A stretch of DNA of 38,277 nucleotides from an uncultured Gammaproteobacteria bacterium (GCA_937992195.1 CALKKV010000081.1:1-38277), one strand, 5' to 3'; positions 23,456 through 34,598 are shown, counted from the stretch's first letter. A program made the numbers and translations. Notes: generated by a model not told the origin, from the sequence alone.

Positions 23456-25819
23456 ATGGCAACCATTGAAGTAGACGGCCAGTCACTGGAAGTTGAAGAC
23501 GGCAAAATGCTAATCGAGGCGACTGACGCCGCGGGTATCTATATCCCGAGGTTTTGCTACCATGAAAAACTCTCGGTCGCGGCTAACTGCCGTATGTGTT
23601 TGGTAGAGGTAGAGAAAGCACCCAAGCCGCTGCCGGCCTGCGCTACACCAGTGATGGACGGCATGGTTGTGAAGACCAGCTCAGAACTCGCGCGTGAAGC
23701 GCAAAAAGGAACCATGGAGTTCCTGCTTATCAACCATCCGCTTGACTGTCCGGTTTGTGATCAAGGTGGAGAATGCCCGTTGCAAGACCAGGCTTTGGGC
23801 TATGGCAAGGATAATTCGCGTTACAACGAAACCAAGCGGGTATCGCCGAATCCAGATATTGGGCCATTAATCTCGACAGAAATGACGCGCTGTATTCATT
23901 GCACAAGATGCGTCCGTTTTGGTGAAGAAGTTGGCGGTGTAATGGAGATGGGCGCTCCTGGTCGCGGTGAAACAACCCGCATCGGTACTTTCCTCAGCCG
24001 CTCGATCGATTCTGAAGTTTCAGGCAACATGATTGATCTGTGTCCGGTAGGCGCGTTGACGTCAAAACCTTACCGTTTTTCTGCGCGTTCCTGGGAGCTA
24101 CAAAACTTCGATAGCATTAGCCCACACGACTGTGTAGGCACCAATATTCTTGTCCAGACTCTGAGGGATGAAGTCGAACGAGTGTTGCCGATTGAAAACG
24201 AAGAGATCAATGAATGCTGGCTAGCTGACCGTGACCGCTACAGTTATGAAGCGGTGAATAGCGAAGCACGGTTAACCAAGCCAATGATCAAAGACGGCGG
24301 GGTTTGGAAAGAAGTTGATTGGCAGGTCGCATTGAAACATGCGGTTGCCGGCATAAAAACCGTGATTGAATCGAGCTCCGCGGATGACATCGGTGGTTTG
24401 GCAGTTGCTTCTTCAACGCTGGAAGAATTCTACTTGCTGCAAAAGCTGATGCGCGGCATGGGCAGCAATAATATCGATCACCGACTACAACAGTCAGATT
24501 TCAGCGATGACGATATTGCCCCGCTGTTCCCGGGGCTGGAAGGTTCGATTGCCAATCTTAATAATGTTAAGGCGGCGCTACTTATTGGCGCCAATCTGCG
24601 TAAGGAACAGCCCCTTTTCTCGGTAAGACTTCGTCAGGCGACAATTAAAAACCAGGCTAAGGTTAGTGCGATCACCGTGATGGACTATGCGCAAAACTAC
24701 GATTTCCACGAGAACACGGTTGTTTCTCCTGATGACATGGTTTCTGCGCTAGTTTCACTTGCTGCAGCGGTCTCAGCAAAAGTCGGCGTCTCGCTCCCGG
24801 TTGAGCTTGGTGAAATCGGCTCTACTGTCGCCAACGAAGCAACTGCCGATGCTTTGATTGAAGCAAAAGAAGAAGGCGTGGTGCTAGTCGGTGCGATTGC
24901 ACAGCAACACCCAGCGGCAAGTAACTTAAAAGCGATCAGTCAATGGATTGCGGAGCAAACAGGTGCAAAGCTGGGCATTTTGCCGCCTGCAAATGGTGCC
25001 GCTGGCTGGCTAGCTGGATGTTTGCCGCATAGATCCAACAACGGTGACAGGACTCCAACAGGAATGCATGCCGGGGATATGCTGCGTCAGGGTATGCGCG
25101 CTTATATTTTGCTTGGCACTGAACCAGAGCTTGATGCCATCAATAGCAATCAAGCGCTTAGAGCGATGCACAACGCTGAATTTGTTGTGCAAATGAGCGC
25201 GTTTAAAAGTGACGCGGTGATGGCCTACGCAGACGTATTGCTGCCGATGACACCATTTACAGAATCGGCTGGCACTTATATCAACTGCGAAGGGCGAATG
25301 CAGCGATCAAATGTTGCGGCAACACCAAAAGGCGAAGCCCGTCCTGCATGGAAAATTCTCCGTGTGCTCGGCAATTTTCTTGAGCTCGATGGTTTTAATC
25401 AAGTGACAACAGATGACGTTCTAGCGGAAATCAATACCGATAATCTGGTTGCCAATAATAGGTTAGCGCAGTGGCGCTTGGCACCCGTCAGCATCGCGCA
25501 AAAAGATGGTCTGCCCCGTGTGATGGATATGCCAATGTATCGAGGTGAAGCCACGCTGCGCCATGCCAATGCATTGCAACTCACGGCCGATAATCCTGGA
25601 GCGCAAGCTAGAGTACATGGCTCCACTGTAGAACAATTGTCTCTTCAGGGTACACAAATGGTATCGGTTGTGAACGGTGCCGGTAAAGTTGACCTTCCCT
25701 TAGTAATCGATAATTCCGTACCTGAGAATTGCGTTTACATTCCGGCAGGCCACAATGCGAGTATCCAGCTCGGCGCCCATGGTCGGGTCACGCTCACCGC
25801 GGCAGGAGAACAGTCATGA
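23456..25819 (+). CDS. nuoG: NADH:quinone oxidoreductase subunit G (N1b, N4, N5 clusters)
   Basis: NuoG is the largest peripheral-arm subunit and an electron wire. In this 787-residue protein the 2Fe-2S N1b ligands are Cys34, Cys45, Cys48 and Cys62; the His-ligated cluster is His94, Cys98, Cys101, Cys107; the next 4Fe-4S cluster uses Cys146, Cys149, Cys152 and Cys196 (DLCPVGAL). The extra cluster N7 of E. coli-type NuoG is missing: only Cys225 stands in that region, and the C-D-R-G position reads L-A-D-R-D. The rest is the molybdopterin-oxidoreductase-like domain without a cofactor. Its stop overlaps the nuoH start (ATGA). The leader is structured and has no clear ribosome binding site, unlike the other nuo genes. 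Confidence 0.96.
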   Translation: MATIEVDGQSLEVEDGKMLIEATDAAGIYIPRFCYHEKLSVAANCRMCLVEVEKAPKPLPACATPVMDGMVVKTSSELAREAQKGTMEFLLINHPLDCPVCDQGGECPLQDQALGYGKDNSRYNETKRVSPNPDIGPLISTEMTRCIHCTRCVRFGEEVGGVMEMGAPGRGETTRIGTFLSRSIDSEVSGNMIDLCPVGALTSKPYRFSARSWELQNFDSISPHDCVGTNILVQTLRDEVERVLPIENEEINECWLADRDRYSYEAVNSEARLTKPMIKDGGVWKEVDWQVALKHAVAGIKTVIESSSADDIGGLAVASSTLEEFYLLQKLMRGMGSNNIDHRLQQSDFSDDDIAPLFPGLEGSIANLNNVKAALLIGANLRKEQPLFSVRLRQATIKNQAKVSAITVMDYAQNYDFHENTVVSPDDMVSALVSLAAAVSAKVGVSLPVELGEIGSTVANEATADALIEAKEEGVVLVGAIAQQHPAASNLKAISQWIAEQTGAKLGILPPANGAAGWLAGCLPHRSNNGDRTPTGMHAGDMLRQGMRAYILLGTEPELDAINSNQALRAMHNAEFVVQMSAFKSDAVMAYADVLLPMTPFTESAGTYINCEGRMQRSNVAATPKGEARPAWKILRVLGNFLELDGFNQVTTDDVLAEINTDNLVANNRLAQWRLAPVSIAQKDGLPRVMDMPMYRGEATLRHANALQLTADNPGAQARVHGSTVEQLSLQGTQMVSVVNGAGKVDLPLVIDNSVPENCVYIPAGHNASIQLGAHGRVTLTAAGEQS

Positions 25820-26868
25820 TTCGTGATGCGGTATTTTATATGACCAGCTGGCTGCCAGAATCTTTACAGATTTTGGTTTGGGTCATGCTAAAGATCGTCT
25901 TTATCCTGGTTCCGCTAATTCTATCGGTTGCCTATTTCACCCTTGCCGAACGTAAGGTCATTGGATATATGCAATTGCGAGTTGGTCCGAATCGTGTGGG
26001 GCCTAAGGGTTTGTTTCAACCGTTTGCCGATGTCGGCAAGCTGTTGATGAAGGAAGTTTTAATTCCGAGTAAGTCCAACAAGTATCTATTTCTGATCGCG
26101 CCAATCTTGTCTCTTGCTCCAGCATTTGCTGCTTGGGCGGTGATGCCGTTTAGCGATCAGCTGGTGCTCGCCGATATCGACGCGAGTTTATTGTACGTAT
26201 TAGCGCTCACCTCCATGGGTGTTTACGGTGTTATCGTTGCCGGTTGGGCCTCGAATTCCAAATACGCTTTCCTTGGCGCTATGCGATCGGCTGCGCAAAT
26301 TGTGGCGTATGAAATTGCCATGGGCTTTGCACTGGTTGGTGTGTTAATGGCAGCTGGTAGCTTGAACTTGCGCGAAATCGTTTTAGCGCAGTCAGGCAGC
26401 GGCATTGCCTCATGGTATATGTGGCCGCTGTTCCCGCTGTTTATTGTTTACTTTATTTCAGGCGTAGCGGAAACCAACCGCGCGCCGTTTGATGTCGCTG
26501 AGGGGGAATCCGAGATCGTTGCCGGATTTCATGTTGAATATTCTGGCATGGGCTTCGCCCTGTTTTTCCTCGCCGAATACGCCAATATGATTTTGATTGC
26601 AGCGCTTACTGTGCTCATGTTCTTAGGCGGCTGGTTACCAATCATCGAGACCGCACCATTCACCTGGATTCCTGGCGTCATGTGGTTCGGTTTGAAAACA
26701 TCTGCAGTCGCGTTCTTCTTTTTATGGTTCCGCGCAACGTTCCCACGTTATCGCTATGACCAGATAATGCGTTTAGGCTGGAAAATTCTTATCCCGGTTA
26801 CGTTGGTCTGGATTTTCGTAATTGGTATTGCCAAATTCTATACCCCGTTCGGCGGGTTCTTCTCATAA
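25816..26868 (+). CDS. nuoH: NADH:quinone oxidoreductase subunit H
   Basis: NuoH links the quinone pocket to the proton channels. I start it at the ATG at 25816, overlapping the nuoG stop by 4 bp (ATGA) with GGAGAA nine bases upstream; this gives 350 residues and the expected N-terminus. An in-frame ATG at 25729 would lie inside nuoG. About eight membrane helices are visible. Conserved blocks are [19 protein letters not shown] and [20 protein letters not shown], whose acidic residues face the E-channel. Length is as usual. nuoI follows after 12 nt. Confidence 0.97.
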   Translation: MIRDAVFYMTSWLPESLQILVWVMLKIVFILVPLILSVAYFTLAERKVIGYMQLRVGPNRVGPKGLFQPFADVGKLLMKEVLIPSKSNKYLFLIAPILSLAPAFAAWAVMPFSDQLVLADIDASLLYVLALTSMGVYGVIVAGWASNSKYAFLGAMRSAAQIVAYEIAMGFALVGVLMAAGSLNLREIVLAQSGSGIASWYMWPLFPLFIVYFISGVAETNRAPFDVAEGESEIVAGFHVEYSGMGFALFFLAEYANMILIAALTVLMFLGGWLPIIETAPFTWIPGVMWFGLKTSAVAFFFLWFRATFPRYRYDQIMRLGWKILIPVTLVWIFVIGIAKFYTPFGGFFS

Positions 26869-26880
26869 CAGGTCAGACAT

Positions 26881-27372
26881 ATGAGCATCGACTTTAAACA
26901 GTTATACAAAACCTTTTCGCTGCAGGAATTGCGCAAAGGTTTGGGTGTGACCGGCAAACGTTTCTTTAACAAGAAAATTACGGTGATGTATCCGGAAGAA
27001 AAAACGCCGAAGTCACCTCGCTTTCGCGGTCTGCATGCGCTGCGACGATATCCTAATGGCGAAGAACGCTGTATTGCTTGCAAACTATGCGAAGCCGTTT
27101 GTCCCGCACTTGCCATTACCATTGACTCGGAAGAGCGAGAAGACGGGCAACGTCGTACCACCCGCTACGACATCGATTTGTTCAAGTGTATTTACTGTGG
27201 CTTTTGTGAAGAAGCCTGCCCGGTGGATTCGATTGTATTAACCGATATCCACGAGTTTCATATGGAGAGCAATGGCGAGCGCCTGATCGATAAGAAAGGT
27301 TTGCTGGAGCTCGGTGATAAATACGAAGAAGACATCGCAGAAGCCCGTCGTCAGGACGCACCTTACCGATAA
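26881..27372 (+). CDS. nuoI: NADH:quinone oxidoreductase subunit I (N6a, N6b clusters)
   Basis: NuoI is an 8-iron ferredoxin subunit passing electrons to N2 in NuoB. In this 163-residue protein the two motifs are [12 protein letters not shown] (Cys64, 67, 70 and 74) and [12 protein letters not shown] (Cys103, 106, 109 and 113). The N-terminal amphipathic stretch and [15 protein letters not shown] are typical. The C-terminus ends DAPYR, as in many bacterial homologues. An AGGTC lies before the ATG. nuoJ starts 19 nt after its stop. Confidence 0.97.
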   Translation: MSIDFKQLYKTFSLQELRKGLGVTGKRFFNKKITVMYPEEKTPKSPRFRGLHALRRYPNGEERCIACKLCEAVCPALAITIDSEEREDGQRRTTRYDIDLFKCIYCGFCEEACPVDSIVLTDIHEFHMESNGERLIDKKGLLELGDKYEEDIAEARRQDAPYR

Positions 27373-27391
27373 ACCGCAGCCAAGAAACGTA

Positions 27392-28018
27392 ATGACCTTT
27401 TTACAACTTTGCTTTTACTTCTTTAGCGCTGTCCTTGTGTTTGCCGCGGGCATGGTAGTGACCGTCCGCAACCCGGTGAAATCAGCGCTATTCCTTGTCC
27501 TTGCTTTCTTTAGCGCCGCCTGTATCTGGATCACTCTCGAAGCAGAATTTCTCGCCATTGTTCTTGTGCTTGTTTATGTTGGCGCGGTTATGGTGCTGTT
27601 TCTGTTTGTCGTCATGATGCTAGATATCGATTTGGCGGTGATGCGCGCCGGCTTCACGCGATACCTGCCCGTTGGCAGCGTTGTAGCGTTGCTCCTTATT
27701 GGCGAAATTGCGCTGGTCATGATCAGCGGCTTTACCTCGGAAAGTTTTCCTGCACCGGCCGCCCATGGCGCCGACTACAGCAACTCAAAAGAACTCGGCC
27801 TACTTATTTATACGGTCTATGTTTATCCATTCGAGATCGCAGCAATCATATTGCTGGTCGCGATCGTTGCCGCAATTGCATTGACGATGCGCCGCAGACC
27901 TGACAGTAAATATATCAATCCGTCTGAACAGGTCAAAGTCAATCGCGACGACCGACTGCGCATTGTCAAAATGAAGAGCGAACCCAAGCCTGACCAACAA
28001 ATTGGAGGTGACGCATGA
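27392..28018 (+). CDS. nuoJ: NADH:quinone oxidoreductase subunit J
   Basis: NuoJ is a five-helix membrane subunit next to NuoK and NuoA; its third helix takes part in coupling. I place the start at the ATG at 27392 (208 residues), since the 26 residues of an earlier in-frame start at 27314 are polar, lie inside nuoI, and do not resemble the family. The family block [20 protein letters not shown] (about residues 51-70) is intact. The C-terminal tail after the last helix is charged ([20 protein letters not shown]). GGAGG before the next ATG and a 4-bp ATGA overlap link it to nuoK. Confidence 0.96.
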   Translation: MTFLQLCFYFFSAVLVFAAGMVVTVRNPVKSALFLVLAFFSAACIWITLEAEFLAIVLVLVYVGAVMVLFLFVVMMLDIDLAVMRAGFTRYLPVGSVVALLLIGEIALVMISGFTSESFPAPAAHGADYSNSKELGLLIYTVYVYPFEIAAIILLVAIVAAIALTMRRRPDSKYINPSEQVKVNRDDRLRIVKMKSEPKPDQQIGGDA

Positions 28019-28320
28019 CACCACTTTCTCATTACCTCGTTCTCGGCGCTATTTTGTTTGGAATCAGTGTTGTAGGCATTTTCCTGAATCGTAAAAATGT
28101 CGTTATCCTGCTGATGTCCATTGAATTAATGTTGCTCGCGGTGAATATGAATTTCGTCGCTTTCTCGCGTTATCTCGATGATACCGCAGGACAGGTTTTT
28201 GTATTTTTTATTTTGACTGTTGCTGCCGCAGAAGCCGCCATTGGTCTTGCTATTTTGATCGTGCTGTTTCGCAGCCGTCGCACTATTAACGTCGAAGAAT
28301 TGGATTCTCTCAAAGGATGA
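28015..28320 (+). CDS. nuoK: NADH:quinone oxidoreductase subunit K
   Basis: NuoK, 101 residues with three membrane helices, is an MrpC-like subunit. The two key membrane glutamates are present: Glu37 ([12 protein letters not shown]) and Glu73 ([12 protein letters not shown]), matching Glu36 and Glu72 of the E. coli subunit, which are needed for coupled proton pumping. It begins inside the nuoJ stop (ATGA), with GGAGGTG six bases before the ATG, and its own stop overlaps the nuoL ATG in the same way. Confidence 0.98.
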   Translation: MTPLSHYLVLGAILFGISVVGIFLNRKNVVILLMSIELMLLAVNMNFVAFSRYLDDTAGQVFVFFILTVAAAEAAIGLAILIVLFRSRRTINVEELDSLKG

Positions 28321-30281
28321 AAACTATTTATCTTGCGATTCCGCTGGTCTGCCTTTTTGGCGCAATTGTTGCCGGTTTATTCGGCAAGAAGATTGGCCGT
28401 ACCGGCGCTCATACTGTCACTATCGGTGGTGTAGCAATCGCCTTTCTATTGTCGCTTGTGGTTTACAACGACGTCAGAAACGGTAACACCTTCAACGGCG
28501 CACTTTATAACTGGGCGGTTAGTGGCGGTGTCACCATGCAGATCGGTTTTCTTATCGACCAGCTTTCTGCCACGATGATGGTGATTGTGACGTTCGTATC
28601 GCTGATGGTACATATCTACACCATCGGCTACATGCACGAAGATCCTGGTTACCAGCGTTTCTTCAGCTATATCTCTTTATTTACCTTCGCCATGCTGATG
28701 CTGGTGATGTCTAACAACTTTCTCCAGTTGTTTTTTGGTTGGGAAGCGGTTGGCCTGGTATCCTACTTATTGATTGGCTTCTGGTACGAAAAAGACACCG
28801 CTATCTTTGCTAATATGAAGGCCTTTTTGGTTAACCGTGTCGGCGACTTTGGTTTTCTACTAGGTATCGCTGCGGTGCTGTACCTTTTCAATTCGCTCGA
28901 CTACGCCACAGTATTTGCCGCAGCCGAAAGCCATTCAGAGGCCACCGTGACCAGTCCGTTTGGCGAGTGGAGCTGGATCACGGTAATTTGTCTTTTACTA
29001 TTTGTTGGCGCCATGGGTAAATCTGCTCAGGTTCCATTGCACGTCTGGCTACCAGATTCGATGGAAGGTCCAACCCCTATCTCCGCACTGATTCACGCGG
29101 CTACCATGGTGACAGCGGGAATATTCCTGGTAGCTAGAATGTCCCCATTGTTTGAGCTATCGGAAACTGCGTTGTCCTTCGTTCTGGTAACTGGCGCAAC
29201 GACCGCATTCTTTATGGCATTAATTGGTCTGGTGCAAAACGATATCAAGCGCGTGGTTGCGTATTCCACTTTGTCTCAGCTGGGTTATATGACTGTAGCG
29301 CTTGGGGTTTCTGCATACGAAGTTGCTATTTTCCATCTTGGCACCCACGCATTCTTTAAGGCGCTGCTATTCCTTGGCGCTGGCTCTGTCATCATCGCCA
29401 TGCACCATGAACAAGATATGCGCAAGATGGGCGGGCTGCGCGCGCTGATGCCAATTACCTATGCAACCATGTTTATCGGCTCACTGGCATTAGCAGGCAT
29501 CCCGCCTTTTGCCGGGTTCTTTTCAAAAGACGCCATTATCGAATCGGTCCACTTCAGTGGCTTATGGGGTGCGGGGTATGCCTATATCGCGGTATTGCTT
29601 GGCGTCTTCCTGACTGCGTTTTACTCTTTCCGCCTGCTCTTCATGACGTTCCACGGTAACAACCGTGCCGACGAACATACGCGCTTGCACCTTGATGAAT
29701 CGCCAAAGGTTGTTACATGGCCGCTCATCTTGCTCGCTATCCCGTCGATTTGTGCCGGATTTATATTTTTTGGACCGGTGATTAACGGCAGTTATTTTGG
29801 TGAGGCGATCTTGGTCAAACCCGAACATGATGTGGTGGCTGCGCTAGCTAACGTCTATCAAGGCAAAGAGGGCTTTGGATTGTTCCTCGCGGCCGTTGGC
29901 CATGGAATATTCGCATGGCCTTTCTGGCTTGCCATTGGCGGCATCGTTTTCGCCTGGTATTGCTACTGCAAGAACCTCGCACTGCCGGGCAAGATTGCTG
30001 CTGCATTTGGGCCGCTCACCCGCATAGTTGAGAATAAATATGGGATCGATCAGCTCTATCAAAAGCTGTTCGCTGGCGGTTCGTTAGTCTTGGGCAAATT
30101 TTTTCACCGTTACGCCGACGCTGGCTTAATAGACGGCGTATTGGTGAACGGCTCGGCGAAAACCGTGGGATTTATCTCTCGCAGTATTCGCGGCGTCCAG
30201 ACTGGTCGAACCTTTGATTATGCGTTTGCCATGATTTTTGGTGTGGTGGTCCTGATCTCAGTATTTGTGTGGGGCGTTTAA
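28317..30281 (+). CDS. nuoL: NADH:quinone oxidoreductase subunit L
   Basis: NuoL is the distal antiporter-like proton-pumping subunit, with a long lateral helix at its C-terminus. This 654-residue protein has the key Glu143 ([16 protein letters not shown]), Lys235 ([18 protein letters not shown]) and a later [14 protein letters not shown] lysine. About 16 membrane helices are visible, and the tail from about 550 to 654 fits the lateral helix plus anchor. It overlaps nuoK by 4 bp. After it comes a gap of 115 nt with two hairpins before nuoM. Nothing is truncated. Confidence 0.97.
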   Translation: MKTIYLAIPLVCLFGAIVAGLFGKKIGRTGAHTVTIGGVAIAFLLSLVVYNDVRNGNTFNGALYNWAVSGGVTMQIGFLIDQLSATMMVIVTFVSLMVHIYTIGYMHEDPGYQRFFSYISLFTFAMLMLVMSNNFLQLFFGWEAVGLVSYLLIGFWYEKDTAIFANMKAFLVNRVGDFGFLLGIAAVLYLFNSLDYATVFAAAESHSEATVTSPFGEWSWITVICLLLFVGAMGKSAQVPLHVWLPDSMEGPTPISALIHAATMVTAGIFLVARMSPLFELSETALSFVLVTGATTAFFMALIGLVQNDIKRVVAYSTLSQLGYMTVALGVSAYEVAIFHLGTHAFFKALLFLGAGSVIIAMHHEQDMRKMGGLRALMPITYATMFIGSLALAGIPPFAGFFSKDAIIESVHFSGLWGAGYAYIAVLLGVFLTAFYSFRLLFMTFHGNNRADEHTRLHLDESPKVVTWPLILLAIPSICAGFIFFGPVINGSYFGEAILVKPEHDVVAALANVYQGKEGFGLFLAAVGHGIFAWPFWLAIGGIVFAWYCYCKNLALPGKIAAAFGPLTRIVENKYGIDQLYQKLFAGGSLVLGKFFHRYADAGLIDGVLVNGSAKTVGFISRSIRGVQTGRTFDYAFAMIFGVVVLISVFVWGV

Positions 30282-30288
30282 CCATATC

Positions 30289-30361
30289 AAAGGCGTGGCT
30301 GAAATAACGCATGCCTTTAAAGTAACAAATGACAATGCCATGGCGAAGATTCCACGGCATT
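30289..30361 (+). repeat. Two hairpins in the nuoL-nuoM gap
   Basis: Stem A pairs AAAGGCGTG (30289-30297) with CATGCCTTT (30310-30318): 9 bp with one G-T wobble. Stem B pairs AATGCCATGG (30334-30343) with CCACGGCATT (30352-30361): 10 positions with one A-C mismatch. Neither is followed by a T-run. They may stabilise or punctuate the mRNA between nuoL and nuoM; the other late nuo junctions are overlaps. Confidence 0.5.
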
Positions 30362-30396
30362 ACGAAGACAACATAACAATTTGATTATCCTGTTTT

Positions 30397-31878
30397 ATGG
30401 AAAATAATCTTCTCAGTATCCTGATCTGGCTACCTATCCTGGCCGGTGTGCTGATTCTTGGAACCGGCGGGGACTCTCGTGCACCGCTGGCGCGAAAGCT
30501 TGCGCTTGGGTTTTCGATCGGCATCTTCGTATTGAGTATTCCTCTCTACACAGGCTTTGATTCTTCCACCGCTGCAATGCAGTTCGTCGAAAAAGCGTCA
30601 TGGATTACCAGTTTTAATATCTGGTACTCGCTGGGTGTAGACGGCATTTCCATGCCGCTAATCCTGCTCACCACTGCACTGACGGTCATCGTAATTATCG
30701 CAGGCTGGCAGGTGATTACAGAGCGCGTAGCGCAATATATGGCGGCGTTTTTGATTATGGAAGGTATCATGATCGGCGTGTTTGCCTCGCTGGATGCGGT
30801 ACTGTTTTACGTCTTTTGGGAAGCGATGCTGATTCCAATGTTCTTAATCATTGGTATCTGGGGCGGACCCAACAGAATATACGCAACCATCAAGTTTTTC
30901 CTCTACACCCTGCTCGGCTCGTTGTTGATGCTGGTTGCTTTCCTTTACCTTTATAACAAGAGCGCCGGCAGCTTTAGCATTCTGGATTATCATGATCTGA
31001 AACTTGGCCTGAAACCACAGATACTGATTTTCTTCGCGTTCTTCGCGGCGTTCGCTGTGAAGGTGCCTATGTTTCCGGTACACACTTGGTTACCTGACGC
31101 CCACGTTGAAGCGCCTACCGGCGGCTCGGTGATTCTGGCAGCCATTATGTTGAAGATGGGAGGCTACGGTTTCATTCGCTTCAATATGCCGATTACTCCT
31201 GACGCCAGTCATGAGCTTGCCTGGTTAATGGCAACGCTATCTTTAATTGCTGTGGTTTACATCGCGCTGGTTGCTTTGGTGCAAACCGATATGAAGAAGC
31301 TAATCGCTTACTCTTCAATTTCCCATATGGGCTTTGTCACCCTCGGACTGTTTGTGTTTAACAGTCAGGGCGTAGAAGGCGCGATGATGCAAATGATTTC
31401 CCATGGCTTTATCTCTGGAGCGCTATTTTTGTGTGTCGGTGTGCTCTATGACCGCTTACATTCAAGAGAGATTAAAAGCTATGGCGGCGTAGCAACACCG
31501 ATGCCGATTTTTGCCGCCTTCTTCGTATTGTTTGCCATGGCAAACTCGGGCCTTCCGGGCACCTCAGGATTTGTCGGCGAATTCCTCGTCATCATGGGCG
31601 CCTTCGCAAGTAATCCGTGGTATGCCATTATTGCCGCGTTGACCTTGATCTTCGGCGCTGCTTACACCTTGTGGATGGTGAAAAGAGTCATCTACGGAAA
31701 AGTCGAACACGACAACGTTGCCACCTTGGAAGATGTCAACAGCCGTGAAATTATCATGCTGGCGATTCTTGCCGCGATGGTGCTGGTGGTTGGTATCTGG
31801 CCGAATCCGATTTTGGATGTGATGCACACAACCGTCGACAACCTGCTTCAACATACCGCTATCTCCAAACTGCCATGA
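30397..31878 (+). CDS. nuoM: NADH:quinone oxidoreductase subunit M
   Basis: NuoM is the second antiporter-like subunit. This 493-residue protein has about 14 membrane helices with the key Glu142 (VFFWEAMLIPMFLIIG... region, Glu in WEAML), the lysine in AVKVPMFPVHTWLPDAH, and the KKLIAYSSISHMGFV block. It is full length. It begins 115 nt after nuoL, with no strong Shine-Dalgarno (only TCCTGTTTT precedes the ATG), and overlaps nuoN by 4 bp (ATGA). It pumps one proton per cycle with NuoL and NuoN in current models of complex I. Confidence 0.97.
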   Translation: MENNLLSILIWLPILAGVLILGTGGDSRAPLARKLALGFSIGIFVLSIPLYTGFDSSTAAMQFVEKASWITSFNIWYSLGVDGISMPLILLTTALTVIVIIAGWQVITERVAQYMAAFLIMEGIMIGVFASLDAVLFYVFWEAMLIPMFLIIGIWGGPNRIYATIKFFLYTLLGSLLMLVAFLYLYNKSAGSFSILDYHDLKLGLKPQILIFFAFFAAFAVKVPMFPVHTWLPDAHVEAPTGGSVILAAIMLKMGGYGFIRFNMPITPDASHELAWLMATLSLIAVVYIALVALVQTDMKKLIAYSSISHMGFVTLGLFVFNSQGVEGAMMQMISHGFISGALFLCVGVLYDRLHSREIKSYGGVATPMPIFAAFFVLFAMANSGLPGTSGFVGEFLVIMGAFASNPWYAIIAALTLIFGAAYTLWMVKRVIYGKVEHDNVATLEDVNSREIIMLAILAAMVLVVGIWPNPILDVMHTTVDNLLQHTAISKLP

Positions 31879-33341
31879 ATGCTGAACAAATCAATTTAGG
31901 CTCGCTGCAAGTTGCTGCTGCTACCCCGGAGATAATCGTTGGCCTCATGGCCTGTCTGATACTCGTCGTAGCGCTTTATATTAAAGAAGAATCTTCTAGC
32001 GGCTTTAGCTACGTATTATCCATTGCTACGCTGCTTTGCACTGCACTGGTTATTGCTTTGGATTTCAGCACTGAGCCGGTGTCTGCGTTCAACGGCATGT
32101 TTGTCGATGACCCGATGGCGGACCTACTAAAGATAGCGATCTGTTTGATCACTTCCGGGGTCATGGTTTACAGCCGGCAATACAATATTGATCGCGGAAT
32201 CTTCCAGGGCGAATACTATGTCCTTGGATTATTTGGTGTCGCCGGGATGATGGTCATGGCTTCCGCCAGCCACCTTCTCACTATCTACCTTGGCCTCGAG
32301 CTGATGTCACTGTGTCTGTACGCGATGATCGCGTTTTATCGTGATGACAAGCTCGCCACCGAATCAGCAATGAAGTATTTTGTACTGGGCGCATTGGCCT
32401 CCAGCATTTTGCTCTACGGAATGTCTTTACTCTATGGTCTGACTGGTTCGCTCTATCTGGGGGAAATCCGGGTAGCACTGGCCGGCACTGAGCAAGACAA
32501 CGTAGCGGTCGCTTTGGCGGTTGTCTTTATCGTTGTCGCCCTGGGCTTCAAACTCGGCGCTGTACCCTTTCATATGTGGGTACCGGATGTCTATCAAGGC
32601 TCCCCCACTTCGACCACTGCTTATATTGGCGCTGCACCAAAAATCGCTGCGTTCGCAATTACCATCCGACTGCTTGGCGGCGGACTGGAAGAGCTGCACG
32701 GCATGTGGATGCAGATGTTGATTATCCTTGCTCTACTTTCTGTGGCTATCGGAAATATCATCGCTATCGCTCAGGATAATCTTAAGCGCATGCTGGCATA
32801 TTCAACCATCTCTCATATGGGGTTTTTCCTGTTCGGCATTCTGGCTGGCACCGAGACCGGCTATAGCGCTTCCCTGTTCTATGTGTTGATCTATGCGGTA
32901 ATGAGTATGGCAGCATTCGGCATCGTGCTCTACCTCGCCAACAGCACCGAGGAATCGGATTCTCTGAATGATCTGAAAGGACTGAGCAAGCGTCAGCCAT
33001 GGATCGCATTTTTACTGCTAATCCTGATGCTTTCAATGGCAGGCATTCCGCCAACGGTTGGCTTTTTTGCCAAGCTGTCGGTGATTCAGGCATTGGTCAA
33101 CGCAGGTTTAATCTGGGTGGCTGCGGTCGCTGTGGTTCTCGCTGTGATTGGTGCTTATTACTACCTTCGCGTTATAAAGCTTGCCTACTTTGACGCCCCT
33201 GAGAAAGAGACCGAGATTACTGCAGGACCAACCATGACGGCGGTTTTGTCGGTAAATGTGCTGCTTATTCTGGCTATCTTGCCCTGGGTTGGCAGTCTAA
33301 TCGCATTGTGTAATCAGGTGATTGCAAAGTTTGTGGTTTAA
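31875..33341 (+). CDS. nuoN: NADH:quinone oxidoreductase subunit N
   Basis: NuoN is the antiporter-like subunit next to NuoK and the last gene of the operon. This 488-residue protein has about 14 helices, the key Glu142 (IYLGLELMSLCLYAM), a lysine in GFKLGAVPFHMWVPDVYQG, and LKRMLAYSTISHMGFFLFG. Its ATG lies in the nuoM stop. After its stop are two small hairpins (CCGC/GCGG at 33343-33358 and CAGCA/TGCTG at 33359-33376, followed by GGGATTTT) that may act as a leaky terminator before ddl. Confidence 0.97.
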   Translation: MNAEQINLGSLQVAAATPEIIVGLMACLILVVALYIKEESSSGFSYVLSIATLLCTALVIALDFSTEPVSAFNGMFVDDPMADLLKIAICLITSGVMVYSRQYNIDRGIFQGEYYVLGLFGVAGMMVMASASHLLTIYLGLELMSLCLYAMIAFYRDDKLATESAMKYFVLGALASSILLYGMSLLYGLTGSLYLGEIRVALAGTEQDNVAVALAVVFIVVALGFKLGAVPFHMWVPDVYQGSPTSTTAYIGAAPKIAAFAITIRLLGGGLEELHGMWMQMLIILALLSVAIGNIIAIAQDNLKRMLAYSTISHMGFFLFGILAGTETGYSASLFYVLIYAVMSMAAFGIVLYLANSTEESDSLNDLKGLSKRQPWIAFLLLILMLSMAGIPPTVGFFAKLSVIQALVNAGLIWVAAVAVVLAVIGAYYYLRVIKLAYFDAPEKETEITAGPTMTAVLSVNVLLILAILPWVGSLIALCNQVIAKFVV

Positions 33342-33472
33342 ACCGCAGTAAACAGCGGCAGCAAGTTTGTGTGCTGGGATTTTAAAAAAACACATAATCC
33401 TCATATTTACGACTACCAAATACCAACCTTCCAAAGTACATTAAACAGCCCTAACCTGTTTCAGATTTCGCT

Positions 33473-34588
33473 TTGGAAAAGATTCAACTTGGACTGCTGT
33501 TTGGTGGTCGATCCTGTGAACACGAGGTCTCAGTCACCTCGGCACGCTCTATCCTTTCTGTTATCGATCAACAACGTTACGATGTACATCTGATTGGCAT
33601 CGACAAGCTCGGTCATTGGCACCTTGGTAACAACATTGACGCCCTTATCGACGGCAAAGCGGTATTGCCAGCATCATCCTCTGCGTCAGCAAACGATGAA
33701 GCTTCTAAAGAAGTTTCCCTCTCTCTTTACCAGAAAGGAAATCTAACCGCTGTTGAACAAATAGCAGCACCAAAGCTTGATGTTATTTTCCCTGTTCTAC
33801 ACGGAACATTCGGTGAGGACGGCACCATTCAAGGTGTCTTTGAAACCGCAGATATTCCCTATGTCGGCTGCGGTGTCGCGGCATCTGCACTAGCAATGGA
33901 CAAAGCACTAGCCAAACAAATTTTTGCCGCGGCTGACATCCCCCAATCACCCTGCCAGATTCATACTAGATTTGACTGGCAGTCTGACAAGGCTGGGGTA
34001 CTCAGCTCCATCGAACAATCGCTTGGTTCGCCGTTGTTTATCAAACCCGCAAATCTAGGTTCAAGTGTGGGCATCAGTAAAGCACACGATCGAAATAGTT
34101 TAATCTCCGCGATTGAACTGGCGCTCGAATTCGATAATAAGATTGTTGTCGAAAGCGCAATGGAGAACTGCCACGAAGTTGAATGCGCGGTACTTGGCAA
34201 TCAGGACCCACAAGCCTCAGTTGTCGGCGAAATTATTCCAGGGGCGGAGTTTTATGATTATCAAACAAAATATATCGATGACAAATCGAAAACAATGATC
34301 CCCGCCCAGATTAGTGAAGCAGCGGCAGAACAGGTTAGAGAACTCTCACTTCGCGCATTTAAAGCGATCGACGGATCAGGATTAGCCCGTGTCGATTTTT
34401 TTGTGAACAAAGATTCCGGAGAAGTTACGTTGAATGAGATCAACACGCTACCTGGGTTTACCCCGATCAGCATGTATCCTTTACTCTGGCAAAAAAGCGG
34501 TATTGCCTATGCCGATTTAATTGACCAATTGGTCGATCTTGCTTTTGAACGCCATCGGGCAAACGCAGCGCTTAAGCGGTCTTTTTAA
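33473..34588 (+). CDS. ddl: D-alanine--D-alanine ligase (DdlA type)
   Basis: This 371-residue cytoplasmic ATP-grasp enzyme joins two D-alanines for peptidoglycan precursors. The N-terminal block GLLFGGRSCEHEVSVTSA (7-24) includes the substrate-binding Glu and Ser20. LHGTFGEDGTIQG (109-121), the loop LGSSVGISK and the metal site ARVDFF...NEINTLPGF are intact. The omega-loop reads DYQTKYIDD, with the Tyr of D-Ala:D-Ala rather than D-Ala:D-Lac ligases. Length matches the longer DdlA class. The frame opens at TTG 33473, and the family N-terminus begins exactly there with no ATG nearby, so the TTG start is well supported although no ribosome binding site is clear. It follows nuoN by 131 nt and the EamA gene starts 10 nt after it. 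It lies outside any murein cluster, so it may be a second Ddl. Confidence 0.95.
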   Translation: MEKIQLGLLFGGRSCEHEVSVTSARSILSVIDQQRYDVHLIGIDKLGHWHLGNNIDALIDGKAVLPASSSASANDEASKEVSLSLYQKGNLTAVEQIAAPKLDVIFPVLHGTFGEDGTIQGVFETADIPYVGCGVAASALAMDKALAKQIFAAADIPQSPCQIHTRFDWQSDKAGVLSSIEQSLGSPLFIKPANLGSSVGISKAHDRNSLISAIELALEFDNKIVVESAMENCHEVECAVLGNQDPQASVVGEIIPGAEFYDYQTKYIDDKSKTMIPAQISEAAAEQVRELSLRAFKAIDGSGLARVDFFVNKDSGEVTLNEINTLPGFTPISMYPLLWQKSGIAYADLIDQLVDLAFERHRANAALKRSF

Positions 34589-34598
34589 CTCAAACGCC

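Noticed and set aside
34521..34598. Upstream start for the EamA transporter
   Set aside because: Would overlap ddl by 68 bp and add polar residues not typical of the family; the ATG at 34599 fits better.
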